Source: Deltaproteobacteria bacterium (GTDB lineage: Bacteria > Desulfobacterota > Dissulfuribacteria > Dissulfuribacterales > UBA3076). Taken from it: DNA of 35,914 nt. Of this stretch, positions 1-8,067 are shown piece after piece. Within the stretch, counting starts at the first letter, position 1. Each line of letters opens with the position of its first letter. The position numbers were made by a program, and so were the translations under genes. The stretch is from positions 65,082-100,995 of the forward strand of contig PQXE01000006.1 in NCBI GenBank assembly GCA_003194495.1, given 5' to 3'. Below the pieces are notes generated by a model that was not told where the DNA came from, searched no databases, and was given only the letters and a program-made list of their open reading frames with translations.

Positions 1-1
1 G

Positions 2-127
2 CTTGAGGACATGGGACGCGAGGGACGCACAGACGCTGCTAAGGCACTCATGGACCGCATTGAATCCGAATATCAATCGGCCCATGCGGCGTTGGCCGAG
101 GAGTTAGGGAGAATATCCGATGCTTAA
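2..127 (+). CDS. Hpt (histidine phosphotransfer) domain protein, C-terminal end only
   Basis: An open frame enters from the left edge and ends at TAA 125-127, giving the last 41 residues of a protein whose start is outside the window. The visible tail (LEDMGREGRTDAAKAL, then a charged helix ending ELGRISDA) has the pattern of the last two helices of an Hpt domain, which usually closes a hybrid sensor histidine kinase. Its stop overlaps the next gene's ATG by eight bases, so the two are translationally coupled. By inference the upstream protein is a multistep phosphorelay kinase that phosphorylates the REC domain of the next gene. The phospho-accepting His is not in view, so the domain call rests on a short tail and on context. 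Confidence 0.6.
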   Translation, partial: LEDMGREGRTDAAKALMDRIESEYQSAHAALAEELGRISDA

Positions 128-2252
128 AGACCAAGATAAGAAACAGCAGCCGGTTGTCCTCGTCGTGGACGACGATATGTCAGTGCGCCTGTTGATATGT
201 GAATCGCTGGAGCAGGCGGGCCTGACTGTGAAAGAGGCCGAAAACGGCGTTAAAGCCCTATCCGTTTTTGAACAAGTGAAGCCCGACTTGGTGCTGTTGG
301 ATGTGAATATGCCGAAGATGGATGGATTTGATACCTGCACCAGGCTGCGGCAACTGCCCGGAGGGGACGACGTAGCGATAGTGATAGTTACAGGCCTTGA
401 CGATGTGAAGTCGATTCGGCGGGCTTATGAGGCGGGCGCAACGGATTTTATCACCAAGCCGGTCAACTGGCCGATCCTGAATCATCGGGTCCGCTATATG
501 CTGCGATCCATAGATGCGTTACGGGCTTTGCACCGGAGCGAAGCCAGATTGTCTCAGGCACAAAGTATTGCCAGACTTGGAAACTGGGAGCGGGATATCT
601 TCAGCAACAAACTTTACTGGTCAGACGAAATCTACCAAATCTTTGGGCTTGAGCCGCAGACATTTGATGCAACCTACGAGGCATTCCTCAGGGCGGTGCA
701 TCAGGAGGATCAGACTTATGTTATAAATGCCGTTGACAGGGCTTTACATAAAAACAAGCAATACAGTATCGACTACCGGATTATTCTGCCGGATGGAACC
801 GAGCGTGCGGTTCATGAGCAGGGTCAGGCAGTTTTTGATGAAACCGGCAAAGCGATCGGCATGCACGGTATAGTGCAGGACATAAGCAAACGTAAGAAGG
901 CTGAAGCAAGGATCCGGTTTCTTGCTTACTACGATATCTTAACCGGTTTGCCCAACCGCCAGCTTTTTAAAGAACATACGGACAGAGCAATCTCTACGGC
1001 GCAACGTAACGGGACAAAAGTAGCCGTGATATTCCTGGATCTGGATCACTTCAAGCGCATCAATGATACACTTGGACACAATGCCGGCGATAAGCTGTTA
1101 AAAAAGATTTCCAAAAATCTGATGGTCGGCATTCGTGCCGCGGACATCGTTGCCAGGACGGAAACAGGAAAGCAGTCTATGACATCTCTATCGCGGTTGG
1201 GCGGCGACGAATTCACAATCCTGCTCACCGGCCTGAGCGAGGCGGAACATGCTGCTGTGGTGGCAAAGCGCATAATAGAGCATGTGAGCCTGCCGGTGAA
1301 GATTGACGGTCAGGAATTGTATGTTACCGGCAGCGTCGGAATTGCCGTCTACCCTGAGGATGGCGAGGATACCGACACGCTGTTGAAGAATGCAGACGCT
1401 GCTATGTATTATGCAAAGGAGGCGGACAGAAACAACTTTCAATTCTACGCAAAGCACATGAACGCCAGCACGCTGGCCAGGCTCGATATGGAGGCCAAGC
1501 TGAAGAAAGCTTTGGAGCAGAATGAACTGGTACTCTATTACCAGCCTCAGGTGGAAATGCAGACAGACAGAATTGTGGGTCTGGAGGCGCTGATTCGCTG
1601 GCAACACCCGGAGATGGGGCTGGTATCCCCGGCAGAGTTTATTCCCGTTGCGGAAGAAACCGGACTGATTGTCCCTATCGGGAAATGGGTGTTGAAAACG
1701 GCCTGTGCGCAGGTACTGGTTTGGCATAGGGCCGGTTTTATCCCGCTGCGCATAGGCGTCAATGTATCCGGCCGTCAGTTCAGGCAACAAGACTTTGTCC
1801 AGTCAGTGAAGCAAATTCTGGATACTACTTGCCTGGATCCCCGGTACCTGGAGATCGAGCTCACCGAGAGCATCATTATGCACGACGTGGAGAAGGCCAT
1901 AGCCGCGCTGTGCGAACTGAAAGAGGCCGGATTACACCTGTCGGTCGATGATTTTGGCACCGGCTATTCCTCAATGAACTACTTGAAGCGGTTTCCTCTG
2001 GATACCTTGAAGATCGACTACAGTTTTGTAAAGGACATCACAACAGATTCTAATGACGCAGCAATCGTAAAGGCCACCATCGCTCTGGCAAAAAACCTGG
2101 ACCTGGCAACGATTGCAGAAGGCGTGGAAACGGAAGAGCAGCTCACATTCCTGCGTGAGCAAGGCTGTGATCAGATTCAGGGCTATCTCATCAGCCGGCC
2201 GATGCCGGCCGAACAAGTGGAGGAACTTCTTTTACGCCACAATACCGGTTGA
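120..2252 (+). CDS. Response regulator with REC-PAS-GGDEF-EAL domains (c-di-GMP turnover)
   Basis: A 710-residue cytoplasmic regulator with no membrane segment. REC domain, residues 10-130: acidic DDD 17-19, phospho-acceptor D61 in DVNMPKMDG, conserved K113. PAS/PAC domain, about 138-262: GNWERDIFSNKLYWSDEI through to GIVQDISKRKKAE. GGDEF domain, about 265-440: intact GGDEF at 361-365 and a candidate RxxD inhibitory site (RAAD 339-342), separated by an extra stretch of about a dozen residues. EAL domain, about 455-705: EAL 489-491, NVSGRQF, ELTES 580-584, DDFGTGYS 610-617, K631 and AEGVE 666-670, so the phosphodiesterase residues look complete. It could make or degrade c-di-GMP; the intact EAL set makes hydrolase activity likely. 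It overlaps the upstream Hpt gene and precedes a TonB receptor and a YfiR-like gene. Confidence 0.93.
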   Translation: MLKDQDKKQQPVVLVVDDDMSVRLLICESLEQAGLTVKEAENGVKALSVFEQVKPDLVLLDVNMPKMDGFDTCTRLRQLPGGDDVAIVIVTGLDDVKSIRRAYEAGATDFITKPVNWPILNHRVRYMLRSIDALRALHRSEARLSQAQSIARLGNWERDIFSNKLYWSDEIYQIFGLEPQTFDATYEAFLRAVHQEDQTYVINAVDRALHKNKQYSIDYRIILPDGTERAVHEQGQAVFDETGKAIGMHGIVQDISKRKKAEARIRFLAYYDILTGLPNRQLFKEHTDRAISTAQRNGTKVAVIFLDLDHFKRINDTLGHNAGDKLLKKISKNLMVGIRAADIVARTETGKQSMTSLSRLGGDEFTILLTGLSEAEHAAVVAKRIIEHVSLPVKIDGQELYVTGSVGIAVYPEDGEDTDTLLKNADAAMYYAKEADRNNFQFYAKHMNASTLARLDMEAKLKKALEQNELVLYYQPQVEMQTDRIVGLEALIRWQHPEMGLVSPAEFIPVAEETGLIVPIGKWVLKTACAQVLVWHRAGFIPLRIGVNVSGRQFRQQDFVQSVKQILDTTCLDPRYLEIELTESIIMHDVEKAIAALCELKEAGLHLSVDDFGTGYSSMNYLKRFPLDTLKIDYSFVKDITTDSNDAAIVKATIALAKNLDLATIAEGVETEEQLTFLREQGCDQIQGYLISRPMPAEQVEELLLRHNTG

Positions 2253-2259
2253 AAAGATA

Positions 2260-2296
2260 GTAACTGTTCACGGGGTTACAACACCCGTTTTACCGC
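2260..2296 (+). repeat. 37-nt intergenic repeat, copy A; terminator-like hairpin
   Basis: This 37-nt sequence starts eight bases after the stop of the GGDEF-EAL gene. It matches the element at 16363-16399 at 34 of 37 positions. It contains the inverted repeat ACGGG/CCCGT, with GTT/AAC inside it, followed by TTTT, so the RNA could form a hairpin with a short U-run. Either a weak terminator or a dispersed REP-like element fits. Confidence 0.6.
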
Positions 2297-2319
2297 CATC
2301 AAACGAAAGGAGGCGAACT

Positions 2320-4407
2320 ATGCTTATCAGTATACCTGTTAGGTTTCGTCAAACCCGAACAGGAGTATTCGGCCAACTTTTTTTCTTTATCACACTATGG
2401 TTCAGCCTGTCGATCTTTACAATAGGCTTGAGTGTCTGTATGGCGACGGCTGCTGAAGATGAATCAGAGTTTTCCCGCGAGCTGATCGATTTAAGCATTG
2501 AAGATCTTGTAAAGGTTAAAGTCACTTCAGTGAGTAAGAAACCGCAGAAGATCTTGGAGGCCCCGGCAGCTATCTTCGTAATCACCCAAGAGGACATTCG
2601 GCGGTCCGGCGCAGTCAGCATTCCCGAAATTTTGCGCATGGTACCTGGTTTGGAGGTGGCAAAGATCGACTCTAACAAATGGGCTGTTACCTCTCGAGGT
2701 TTCAACGGTCGCTTTGCCAATAAGCTTTTGGTATTGATCGACGGCCGAACTGTTTATACGCCTCTCTTCTCAGGGGTATACTGGGACATGAAAGACACCT
2801 TACTTAACGACATTGACCGAATTGAGATCATCCGTGGTCCGGGAGCAGCGCTATGGGGTGCCAATGCAGTCAATGGGGTCATTAACATTATTACTAAAGA
2901 AGCAAAGGACACCCAAGGGACTATGGTCATCGCGGGCACAGGAACAGAGAAACAAGGCTTTGGGGCTATTCGGTACGGAGGCATGATAGATCAGGATACA
3001 CACTATCGGGTCTACGCCAAATACTTCAATCGTGACAGTGCAGTTCATGTTTCTGGAGAAGATGCAGCAGACAGATGGGATGGATTCCGGACAGGTTTTC
3101 GCATGGATTCCGAAAGGTCTGATAAAGACCGGCTGACCTTGCAGGGAGATGTTTATAACGGCCGGACCGGCGAGACAGTTATCACCAAGTCCTTTGACCC
3201 AACAGCTCCGGCAACTTTTGACGAAGAAAATGACATTGCCGGGGCCAACCTTCTTGGACGATGGAAGCAGAGTATCTCTGACGCTTCTAACATTGCATTG
3301 CAGGTCTATTATGATTACACCGACCGCAGCAGTGCCATACTTGAACAACGCCATGATACGTTTGACATTGATTTTCAGCATGATTTTGGATTGGATAAGG
3401 ATCATCAGATAGTCTGGGGGCTCGGGTATCGTTTCATTAGGGATGACATCAGTAATACGTTCTATAGTTCCTGGAATCTGGACAACCGTGACATAGAGCT
3501 TCTCAGCGCATTTGTACAAGATGATATAACGCTTGTGGATAATAAAGTGAAGTTAACATTAGGATCGAAGTTTGAACACAACGACTACACCGGCTTTGAG
3601 ATTCAGCCGGATGCTCGCCTCATATGGACTCCCAATGAATACTGTTCAATATGGGCGGCTGTTTCACGAGCAGTCAGGACCCCATCCCGTACTGAAGCAG
3701 ATGGTCGGATTAACAACCGCGTCTTGCCACCCGGACTTTTGCACCCGGACTATCCCGCTCTGATGACACTTTCGGGCAGCGATGATTATGAGTCTGAAGA
3801 ACTGCTTGCTTACGAATTAGGGTACCGCCTACAACCAAACAGTCGGCTTTTCCTTGACATCGCGATTTTTTTTAATGACTACAGCAAACTGCGTACTTTA
3901 GAGAAGGGCGATTATTTTTTTGAAACCTCACCCACAGAACATATTACCCTGCTTTTCACTGCAGACAATAAAATGGAAGCCGAGGTCTACGGCATTGAAG
4001 CAGCATTTGACTGGTTAGCATTTGACTGGTGGCAACTGCAAGTCGCGTACACTTACCTGCAGATGCAGTTGCATCTTGATGATGACAGCAGAGACACGAT
4101 ATCTGAGGACGCGGAAGGAGAAAGCCCGCACAACCAAATCTCCGTGATGTCTTCGATGTGCCTGCCGATGGATCTGGAGCTGAACTTGTGGGCCCGCTAT
4201 GTGGATAGTCTCCCCAGTCAGGGCATAGACAATTATGTGACTTTAGACATTCAGCTGGGATGGATGCCTTACAAAAACCTTGAGGTGTCCATCGTGGGTC
4301 AAAACCTTTTTGATAACAACCGCCTGGAGTTCAAACCGGATTTTATTGATACATGTCCTACTGAAGTTGAGCGCGGCGTTTACGGAAGCATCATTTGGCG
4401 ATTTTAA
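2320..4407 (+). CDS. TonB-dependent outer-membrane receptor
   Basis: A 695-residue protein starting at ATG 2320, chosen because AAAGGAGG lies at 2306-2313. The open frame extends further upstream, but those codons lack a ribosome site and overlap the EAL gene. A signal peptide with a hydrophobic core at residues 20-40 probably ends near ATAA (42-45). The plug domain spans about 75-195 (LEAPAAIFVITQEDIRRSG, VLIDGRTVYTPLFSG, RIEIIRGPGAALWGANAVNG), followed by a 22-strand-type barrel ending in the aromatic GSIIWRF. The pre-plug motif SIEDLVKVKVTSVSKK is typical of receptors found beside signalling genes. The ligand is unknown; siderophore, cobalamin or another small molecule is possible. The next gene overlaps its 3' end by 13 bases, which supports a receptor/YfiR pair. 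Confidence 0.92.
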   Translation: MLISIPVRFRQTRTGVFGQLFFFITLWFSLSIFTIGLSVCMATAAEDESEFSRELIDLSIEDLVKVKVTSVSKKPQKILEAPAAIFVITQEDIRRSGAVSIPEILRMVPGLEVAKIDSNKWAVTSRGFNGRFANKLLVLIDGRTVYTPLFSGVYWDMKDTLLNDIDRIEIIRGPGAALWGANAVNGVINIITKEAKDTQGTMVIAGTGTEKQGFGAIRYGGMIDQDTHYRVYAKYFNRDSAVHVSGEDAADRWDGFRTGFRMDSERSDKDRLTLQGDVYNGRTGETVITKSFDPTAPATFDEENDIAGANLLGRWKQSISDASNIALQVYYDYTDRSSAILEQRHDTFDIDFQHDFGLDKDHQIVWGLGYRFIRDDISNTFYSSWNLDNRDIELLSAFVQDDITLVDNKVKLTLGSKFEHNDYTGFEIQPDARLIWTPNEYCSIWAAVSRAVRTPSRTEADGRINNRVLPPGLLHPDYPALMTLSGSDDYESEELLAYELGYRLQPNSRLFLDIAIFFNDYSKLRTLEKGDYFFETSPTEHITLLFTADNKMEAEVYGIEAAFDWLAFDWWQLQVAYTYLQMQLHLDDDSRDTISEDAEGESPHNQISVMSSMCLPMDLELNLWARYVDSLPSQGIDNYVTLDIQLGWMPYKNLEVSIVGQNLFDNNRLEFKPDFIDTCPTEVERGVYGSIIWRF

Positions 4408-4997
4408 GTTGGGCAATACACGTGATTTTTAAGAGACACGGCCGGAGGTTGATACCAATATTATTGCTTCTGCTTTTCCTTAACCTCGGACTTAATTCGA
4501 CTGCGCAGGCTTCTTCATCTCACGAATATGCCATCAAGGCTGTTTTTCTATATAATTTTGCCAAGTTCGTCGAATGGCCTTTGCGGGCTTTCGATGATAA
4601 CACAAATCAGATTATCCTTTGCATTCTAGGCAAAGACCCCTTTGGAGCATTCCTTAAGCCCATTAACGGCAAAACTGTCAAAGGTAAAAGAATCATTGTC
4701 AAATATATCCCAAAAATCGATAACATGGAAAAGTGCCATATTCTTTTTATTGGAAAGTCGGAAGAAACAGAACTGGTTCGTATCCTTGCCAGGCTTAGAG
4801 ATTGGAATGTACTGACAGTCAGCGATATGGGAGATTTCGCTCAACGGGGAGGAATCATAGGTTTTACCAGAGAAGAAGACGAAATCCACTTTGAAATTAA
4901 TCTTGATGTAAGTAAGAGGGCCGGTCTAAAGATAAGCTCAAGGCTTCTTAAATTAGCCAGGATCATCAGCGTGAAACCCGAAGGCAGGAAAAGGTGA
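4395..4997 (+). CDS. YfiR-like (DUF4154) periplasmic protein
   Basis: About 200 residues. The frame begins with TTG 4395 inside the end of the TonB receptor, with a weak GGAAG upstream; GTG 4422 is an alternative, and no start has a strong ribosome site. A basic N-terminus plus the hydrophobic stretch IPILLLLLFLNLGL forms a signal peptide, cleaved near AQA-SS. The mature part opens with YAIKAVFLYNFAKFVEWP, the hallmark of the YfiR family, and contains ILGKDPFG, GKTVKGKRI, CHILFIG, and RGGIIGF with INLD near the end. In Pseudomonas, YfiR is a periplasmic repressor of the diguanylate cyclase YfiN. Here it probably links the receptor to the c-di-GMP regulator or hybrid kinase encoded upstream; that link is inference from context. 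Confidence 0.88.
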   Translation: MAILSWAIHVIFKRHGRRLIPILLLLLFLNLGLNSTAQASSSHEYAIKAVFLYNFAKFVEWPLRAFDDNTNQIILCILGKDPFGAFLKPINGKTVKGKRIIVKYIPKIDNMEKCHILFIGKSEETELVRILARLRDWNVLTVSDMGDFAQRGGIIGFTREEDEIHFEINLDVSKRAGLKISSRLLKLARIISVKPEGRKR

Positions 4998-5014
4998 TAT
5001 ACCAAAAAATCATT

Positions 5015-5034
5015 GTAAGCGTTCACATGGCACC
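5015..5034 (+). repeat. Solo half of the GTAAGCGTTCAC inverted-repeat element
   Basis: GTAAGCGTTCACATGGCACC lies 18 bases after the yfiR-like stop. It matches 19 of 20 bases of the right terminus (read on the minus strand) of the element at 16413-16521. No second arm is visible here, so this is a lone end or a related short motif. Confidence 0.5.
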
Positions 5035-5047
5035 GATTTTGAGAAAT

Positions 5048-5087
5048 GAACGTCGAACATCGAACATTCAACGTCGAACGTCGAATG
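5048..5087. repeat. GAACGTC-type simple repeat
   Basis: Forty bases built from imperfect 6-8 bp units GAACGTC, GAACATC, GAACATTC, AACGTC and GAACGTC. The open frame over it (starting MNVEHRTFNVERR) is repeat-derived and runs into mltG on the other strand, so I do not call it a gene. Confidence 0.6.
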
Positions 5088-5190
5088 AAAAACAAATATC
5101 CAATACCGAACATTCAGCAGCTATTTATGATTCTCACCGAATGCGGGCGCATCTATGAGTTAGGGAAGCATGACCAGATGCCCCCTTTAC

Positions 5191-6327
5191 CTATTTCCGG
5201 CTTTCACCCGCAGGGAGGTCTTGCGGGCCTGGCTTTGTATCATCTTGTGTATGTTTTTCCGGTTTGGCATCAGTGGTTTGTGTTGGAACAGGGTTGGTTT
5301 TTTTTATGGGCCGGTATTTACGCCGGCGTTGGTATTGATCTACGGCCCTATTGTGTTCAGCCAGAGTCCGGGAAAAACAATGTGTTCCGTTATTTCGTGA
5401 AACGAAAAATAAATAATCTTTTTTTGATGGATGAAGAGTTGACCTGATGGATTCCTTGCCCGGGTTTGAAATCGGCCCCTTGGGAAGACCTCTGTTTACA
5501 TAAGTGTTATAGGGAGTCTTTTTTCTTAAATCTTTCCACCTGAGACGGCGTTTTTTTACTTTGGTTTCCACAAGTATTCCATAGTGGACGGTTGGATCTG
5601 CCTGGAGCGGCATGTCTTTTTTTAGACGATTCCAGAACACACAAGCAATTAGAGGCCGCTCTCTTGACCGCATGGCCTCTTTTTCCACTATGGAAGCAAT
5701 GGTCACTATATCGTGGATTTGAACACCTAGTTCTTCCGTTCTGCGGCTGAATTCTTCTGAATTCCATACTTCCCGGAAATGATTTACAAAGGTGCGGAGC
5801 ATCTCATGTGCCGTGGCGTCATTGGTCAATTGATAGGTGTCAGGGTAAATATAGCCCTCGGCGCTATCAGCCTTTATGCCCAGAGTTCTTAAGATATTTT
5901 TGTCTCTTGCAACATTGAGAAATGAATCGTTTGATATCAATTTCGCATTTGCAAGAAGGTCATCTATTTGAAACAGGTTATAGCCCTCGGGGATGGTAAC
6001 TATATATTGGCGGATTTTTCCCTGGACCAGATAATCCAGGATCTCGATAGGCGTTTGGGCTGGAGAGAGTTCATATTCTCCTGCCTTGATTCTGGTTGTT
6101 GCATCTTCCCACCAGGCCAGGCAATAAAAGGCCCTTTTGGATTTGATTAAACCTTTTGTTTCAAGTAGTTGTGCTACTGAGGAAAAGGTGCTCCCTGTTG
6201 GAATTAATACAACCTGATTTTTGCCTGCTTCCGAAACAGGCAACGTACATTCTTTCCAGATCTGATAACCGGACAGAAAAACCAAGTAGAGTAAAACAGG
6301 CAACCAAAATTCACGTATTATGCGCAT
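5191..6327 (-). CDS. mltG: Endolytic murein transglycosylase MltG
   Basis: A 378-residue inner-membrane protein with one N-terminal anchor (FWLPVLLYLVFLSGYQIW, residues 7-24) and a periplasmic LysM-like segment (about 38-105: VVLIPTGSTFSSVAQLL). The YceG/MltG catalytic domain follows, with ASIVEKEA at 211-218 containing the catalytic glutamate, then PLQADPTVHYG, NTYVNRGLPKGPISNPG and HPSKKDYLFFVS. MltG cleaves nascent glycan strands and sets their length. The C-terminal tail beyond about residue 340 is Lys/Thr/Pro-rich and low complexity. The ATG at 6327 has no clear Shine-Dalgarno sequence, and the gene lies 43 bp after the tsaC-like gene on the same strand, so it may be translated from the same transcript. 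It is longer than E. coli MltG only because of that tail. Confidence 0.93.
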   Translation of the reverse strand: MRIIREFWLPVLLYLVFLSGYQIWKECTLPVSEAGKNQVVLIPTGSTFSSVAQLLETKGLIKSKRAFYCLAWWEDATTRIKAGEYELSPAQTPIEILDYLVQGKIRQYIVTIPEGYNLFQIDDLLANAKLISNDSFLNVARDKNILRTLGIKADSAEGYIYPDTYQLTNDATAHEMLRTFVNHFREVWNSEEFSRRTEELGVQIHDIVTIASIVEKEAMRSRERPLIACVFWNRLKKDMPLQADPTVHYGILVETKVKKRRLRWKDLRKKTPYNTYVNRGLPKGPISNPGKESIRSTLHPSKKDYLFFVSRNNGTHCFSRTLAEHNRAVDQYQRRRKYRPIKKTNPVPTQTTDAKPEKHTQDDTKPGPQDLPAGESRK

Positions 6328-6370
6328 ATTTTTTAGATTGGGGTTTTTCGTAAAATGATCGGTTCCAGGT

Positions 6371-6424
6371 TCAGGGTTTAGGGTTCAAGGGTTTCAACCG
6401 TGAACCGTGAACGTTGAACCGCTC
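6371..6424. repeat. GAACC/GGGTTT-rich simple repeat forming the tsaC 3' end
   Basis: The plus strand here shows repeated GGGTTT, GGGTTCAAGGG, AACCGTGAACCG and TGAACGTTGAACC units that run from just outside the gene into its last codons. The style resembles the GAACGTC repeat at 5048. Confidence 0.5.
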
Positions 6425-7033
6425 AACCCAGGTTCTGATATATTTTTGGCTGATTGCCCCTTCCCGTATAATTTCAGGAGGGTCAGTGCATACATCAATG
6501 ATCGTGGATGGTGCACCTCCGGATGTAGGCCCCCCGTCCAGTATATAGTCAGGGGGACAAGATCGTAACTGATCCGCAACTTTCTCGGCCTTATAAGTGG
6601 CGGGATGTTCTGAGAGGTTTGCACTGGTTGCGGTCATGGGATTCCCCAGAGCTTGTACCAGAGAATGTGCCCATGAATGGCTTGAAATTCTTACGCCCAC
6701 CTTGGCTGTATCTGCACAAAGCGGCCATGGTAACCCAGGTTTAGCCGGCAAAAGCAGGGTCAAGGGACCCGGCCAGAAACGCTCCATCAAGGTAACTGCC
6801 GGCGGCGGAACCCGGCTGACCAGATGGATGAGATCCGAAGTATCTGAAATGAGAATCAAAAGTGGTTTGTGCCTTGGCCTTTTTTTGATTACATAGATTC
6901 GCTCAAGGGCATCGATGTGTTTTATTGAGGCCCCAAGCCCATAGCTTGTCTCTGTGGGAAAGGCTACCACTCCACCTTTCTGCACTATATCTGCAGCTCG
7001 TTGGATCAATATGCTGTCAGGTGGTGGGACCAT
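6371..7033 (-). CDS. tsaC: L-threonylcarbamoyladenylate synthase (TsaC/Sua5/YwlC family)
   Basis: A 220-residue cytosolic enzyme that makes threonylcarbamoyl-AMP for the t6A37 modification of ANN-decoding tRNAs. Family signatures are clear: GGVVAFPTETSYGLGA (20-35), the nucleotide-binding KKRPRHKPL (50-58), FWPGPLTLLL, VGVRI, and TATSANLSEHPAT. The family-typical IIDV and EIIREGAIS close the domain near residue 197. The length fits a single-domain TsaC/YwlC protein without the Sua5 C-terminal domain. The last dozen or so codons (FNVHGSRLKPLNPKP) are encoded by a GAACC/GGGTT-rich simple repeat, so the natural C-terminus was probably replaced or extended by repeat DNA. It is upstream of mltG on the same strand. 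Confidence 0.92.
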   Translation of the reverse strand: MVPPPDSILIQRAADIVQKGGVVAFPTETSYGLGASIKHIDALERIYVIKKRPRHKPLLILISDTSDLIHLVSRVPPPAVTLMERFWPGPLTLLLPAKPGLPWPLCADTAKVGVRISSHSWAHSLVQALGNPMTATSANLSEHPATYKAEKVADQLRSCPPDYILDGGPTSGGAPSTIIDVCTDPPEIIREGAISQKYIRTWVERFNVHGSRLKPLNPKP

Positions 7034-7333
7034 ATAATATTTACCAAATTAAGTTCCGAAAAAGGCAAAAGGCTGCTGTGCACGCTTTTTTACAACAATT
7101 TGCAGCTAATATCAAATTCAAATATCATATTCAAATCAGCAAGGTTTTGTACCAAAGAGAAACACGCGACGGCATGATCCTGCTCCAGCAGGCCATTTCT
7201 CAATTAACTTGACAAAGGGGAATAACCAGGCATACTCAACTTGTGAGCCATTACGGTATTTCTATATTTAGGAAAAACATGTTTCATCGCCAAAATACAA
7301 GATCAACAAAGCGTAAGCTACTTTTGACTTGTC
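7034..7333. other. Intergenic region between tsaC and the AT-rich gene
   Basis: About 300 AT-rich bases with no convincing gene, tRNA or conserved RNA that I can see. It holds a possible promoter for the plus-strand gene (7209-7236) and the upstream region of tsaC. Confidence 0.5.
7209..7236 (+). promoter_or_regulatory. Possible sigma-70-type promoter
   Basis: TTGACA (7209-7214), a 16-base spacer and CATACT (7231-7236), which matches TATAAT at four of six positions. It lies about 100 bases before the ATG at 7334 and is the only perfect -35 box in this gap. Confidence 0.35.
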
Positions 7334-7972
7334 ATGAAGAATGCCAATAAATTCAATTTTAGATTTTGCAGAGGGGCAAATTGTCCATCTGAGTATAATT
7401 GTTGTATGAGGAGAAAACCTAAAATATGTGTTGATGAATTCGCTATAATTAAACAAGATGTTTTACGAATTCAAAAAAGCCAATCTGATTCTAAGATTAA
7501 ACTCATTGAAACCGGTAAAAATGAAAACTTTGTTGGAATACTCCAGAATTGTCTTGGCCCAGGGGGATGCCAAGTTACTAAACCATTTATCTGTGAAAAT
7601 TTTCCTATTGGTATAAGAACAGCTAAAAGAGCTGCGATTCTCTTATTTGAGTCATGCCCGCAATTTTATCTTTTACTTGATGATCCTGTTTTTTTTAACA
7701 ATGTTATAGAGCGTATTCAAAATAGAGATAAGACTATTTTAAATTTAACACAATATACAGAAGCAATTAAATGGATTAAGCAAATCAGAGAGAAGATGAA
7801 AAATTTGTCAGGCTTTGAAGATGAAAAATTAGAGAAAATTTTAATGGGTTTTCTTTTTATGGCAAAACAGTATTTTAATCAGAAAGGTGAGATGCCGGAT
7901 GATTTTCAAACATTTACAGAGTCAAATTTAGATGAAATAGTAAACATCGCCAATTCTTTTATTAAAAATTAA
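7334..7972 (+). CDS. Unknown Cys-containing protein, weak YkgJ-like (metal-binding) pattern
   Basis: A 212-residue protein I do not recognise with certainty. The DNA is markedly AT-rich compared with its neighbours. The N-terminal half holds clustered cysteines: FCRGANCPSEYNCC (10-24), KIC near 33, then NCLGPGGCQVTKPFICENFP. The last part resembles the closing C...P..C..FP motif of YkgJ-type Fe-S/zinc-binding proteins; this is a weak resemblance. The C-terminal half is helical and charged, without motifs. There is no signal peptide or membrane segment. The ATG at 7334 lacks a strong ribosome site; ATG 7406 would remove the first Cys cluster. A strong hairpin follows the stop, so it looks like an independent transcription unit, perhaps acquired. 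Confidence 0.6.
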   Translation: MKNANKFNFRFCRGANCPSEYNCCMRRKPKICVDEFAIIKQDVLRIQKSQSDSKIKLIETGKNENFVGILQNCLGPGGCQVTKPFICENFPIGIRTAKRAAILLFESCPQFYLLLDDPVFFNNVIERIQNRDKTILNLTQYTEAIKWIKQIREKMKNLSGFEDEKLEKILMGFLFMAKQYFNQKGEMPDDFQTFTESNLDEIVNIANSFIKN

Positions 7973-7980
7973 GATAACTA

Positions 7981-8009
7981 GTGTCTGAACGAAAAGGCCG
8001 TTCAGACAC
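7981..8009 (+). terminator. Hairpin after the AT-rich gene, probable terminator
   Basis: GTGTCTGAACG and CGTTCAGACAC form a perfect 11-bp stem around a 7-nt loop, eight bases after the stop codon. The following AATTTTG is only a weak U-run. It lies between converging genes and could serve both strands. Confidence 0.55.
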
Positions 8010-8067
8010 AATTTTGAATTAAAAAAAGGGGGGCTAATTTCTTTCAATCATCAATCATCAATCCGAA

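Noticed and set aside
5046-5447. Plus-strand frame beginning MNVEHRTFNVERR
   Set aside because: It starts in a simple repeat and runs antisense through the 3' end of mltG; no domain is visible.
7034-7333. Possible small gene or RNA in the tsaC upstream gap
   Set aside because: No frame with a ribosome site and no recognisable RNA fold.
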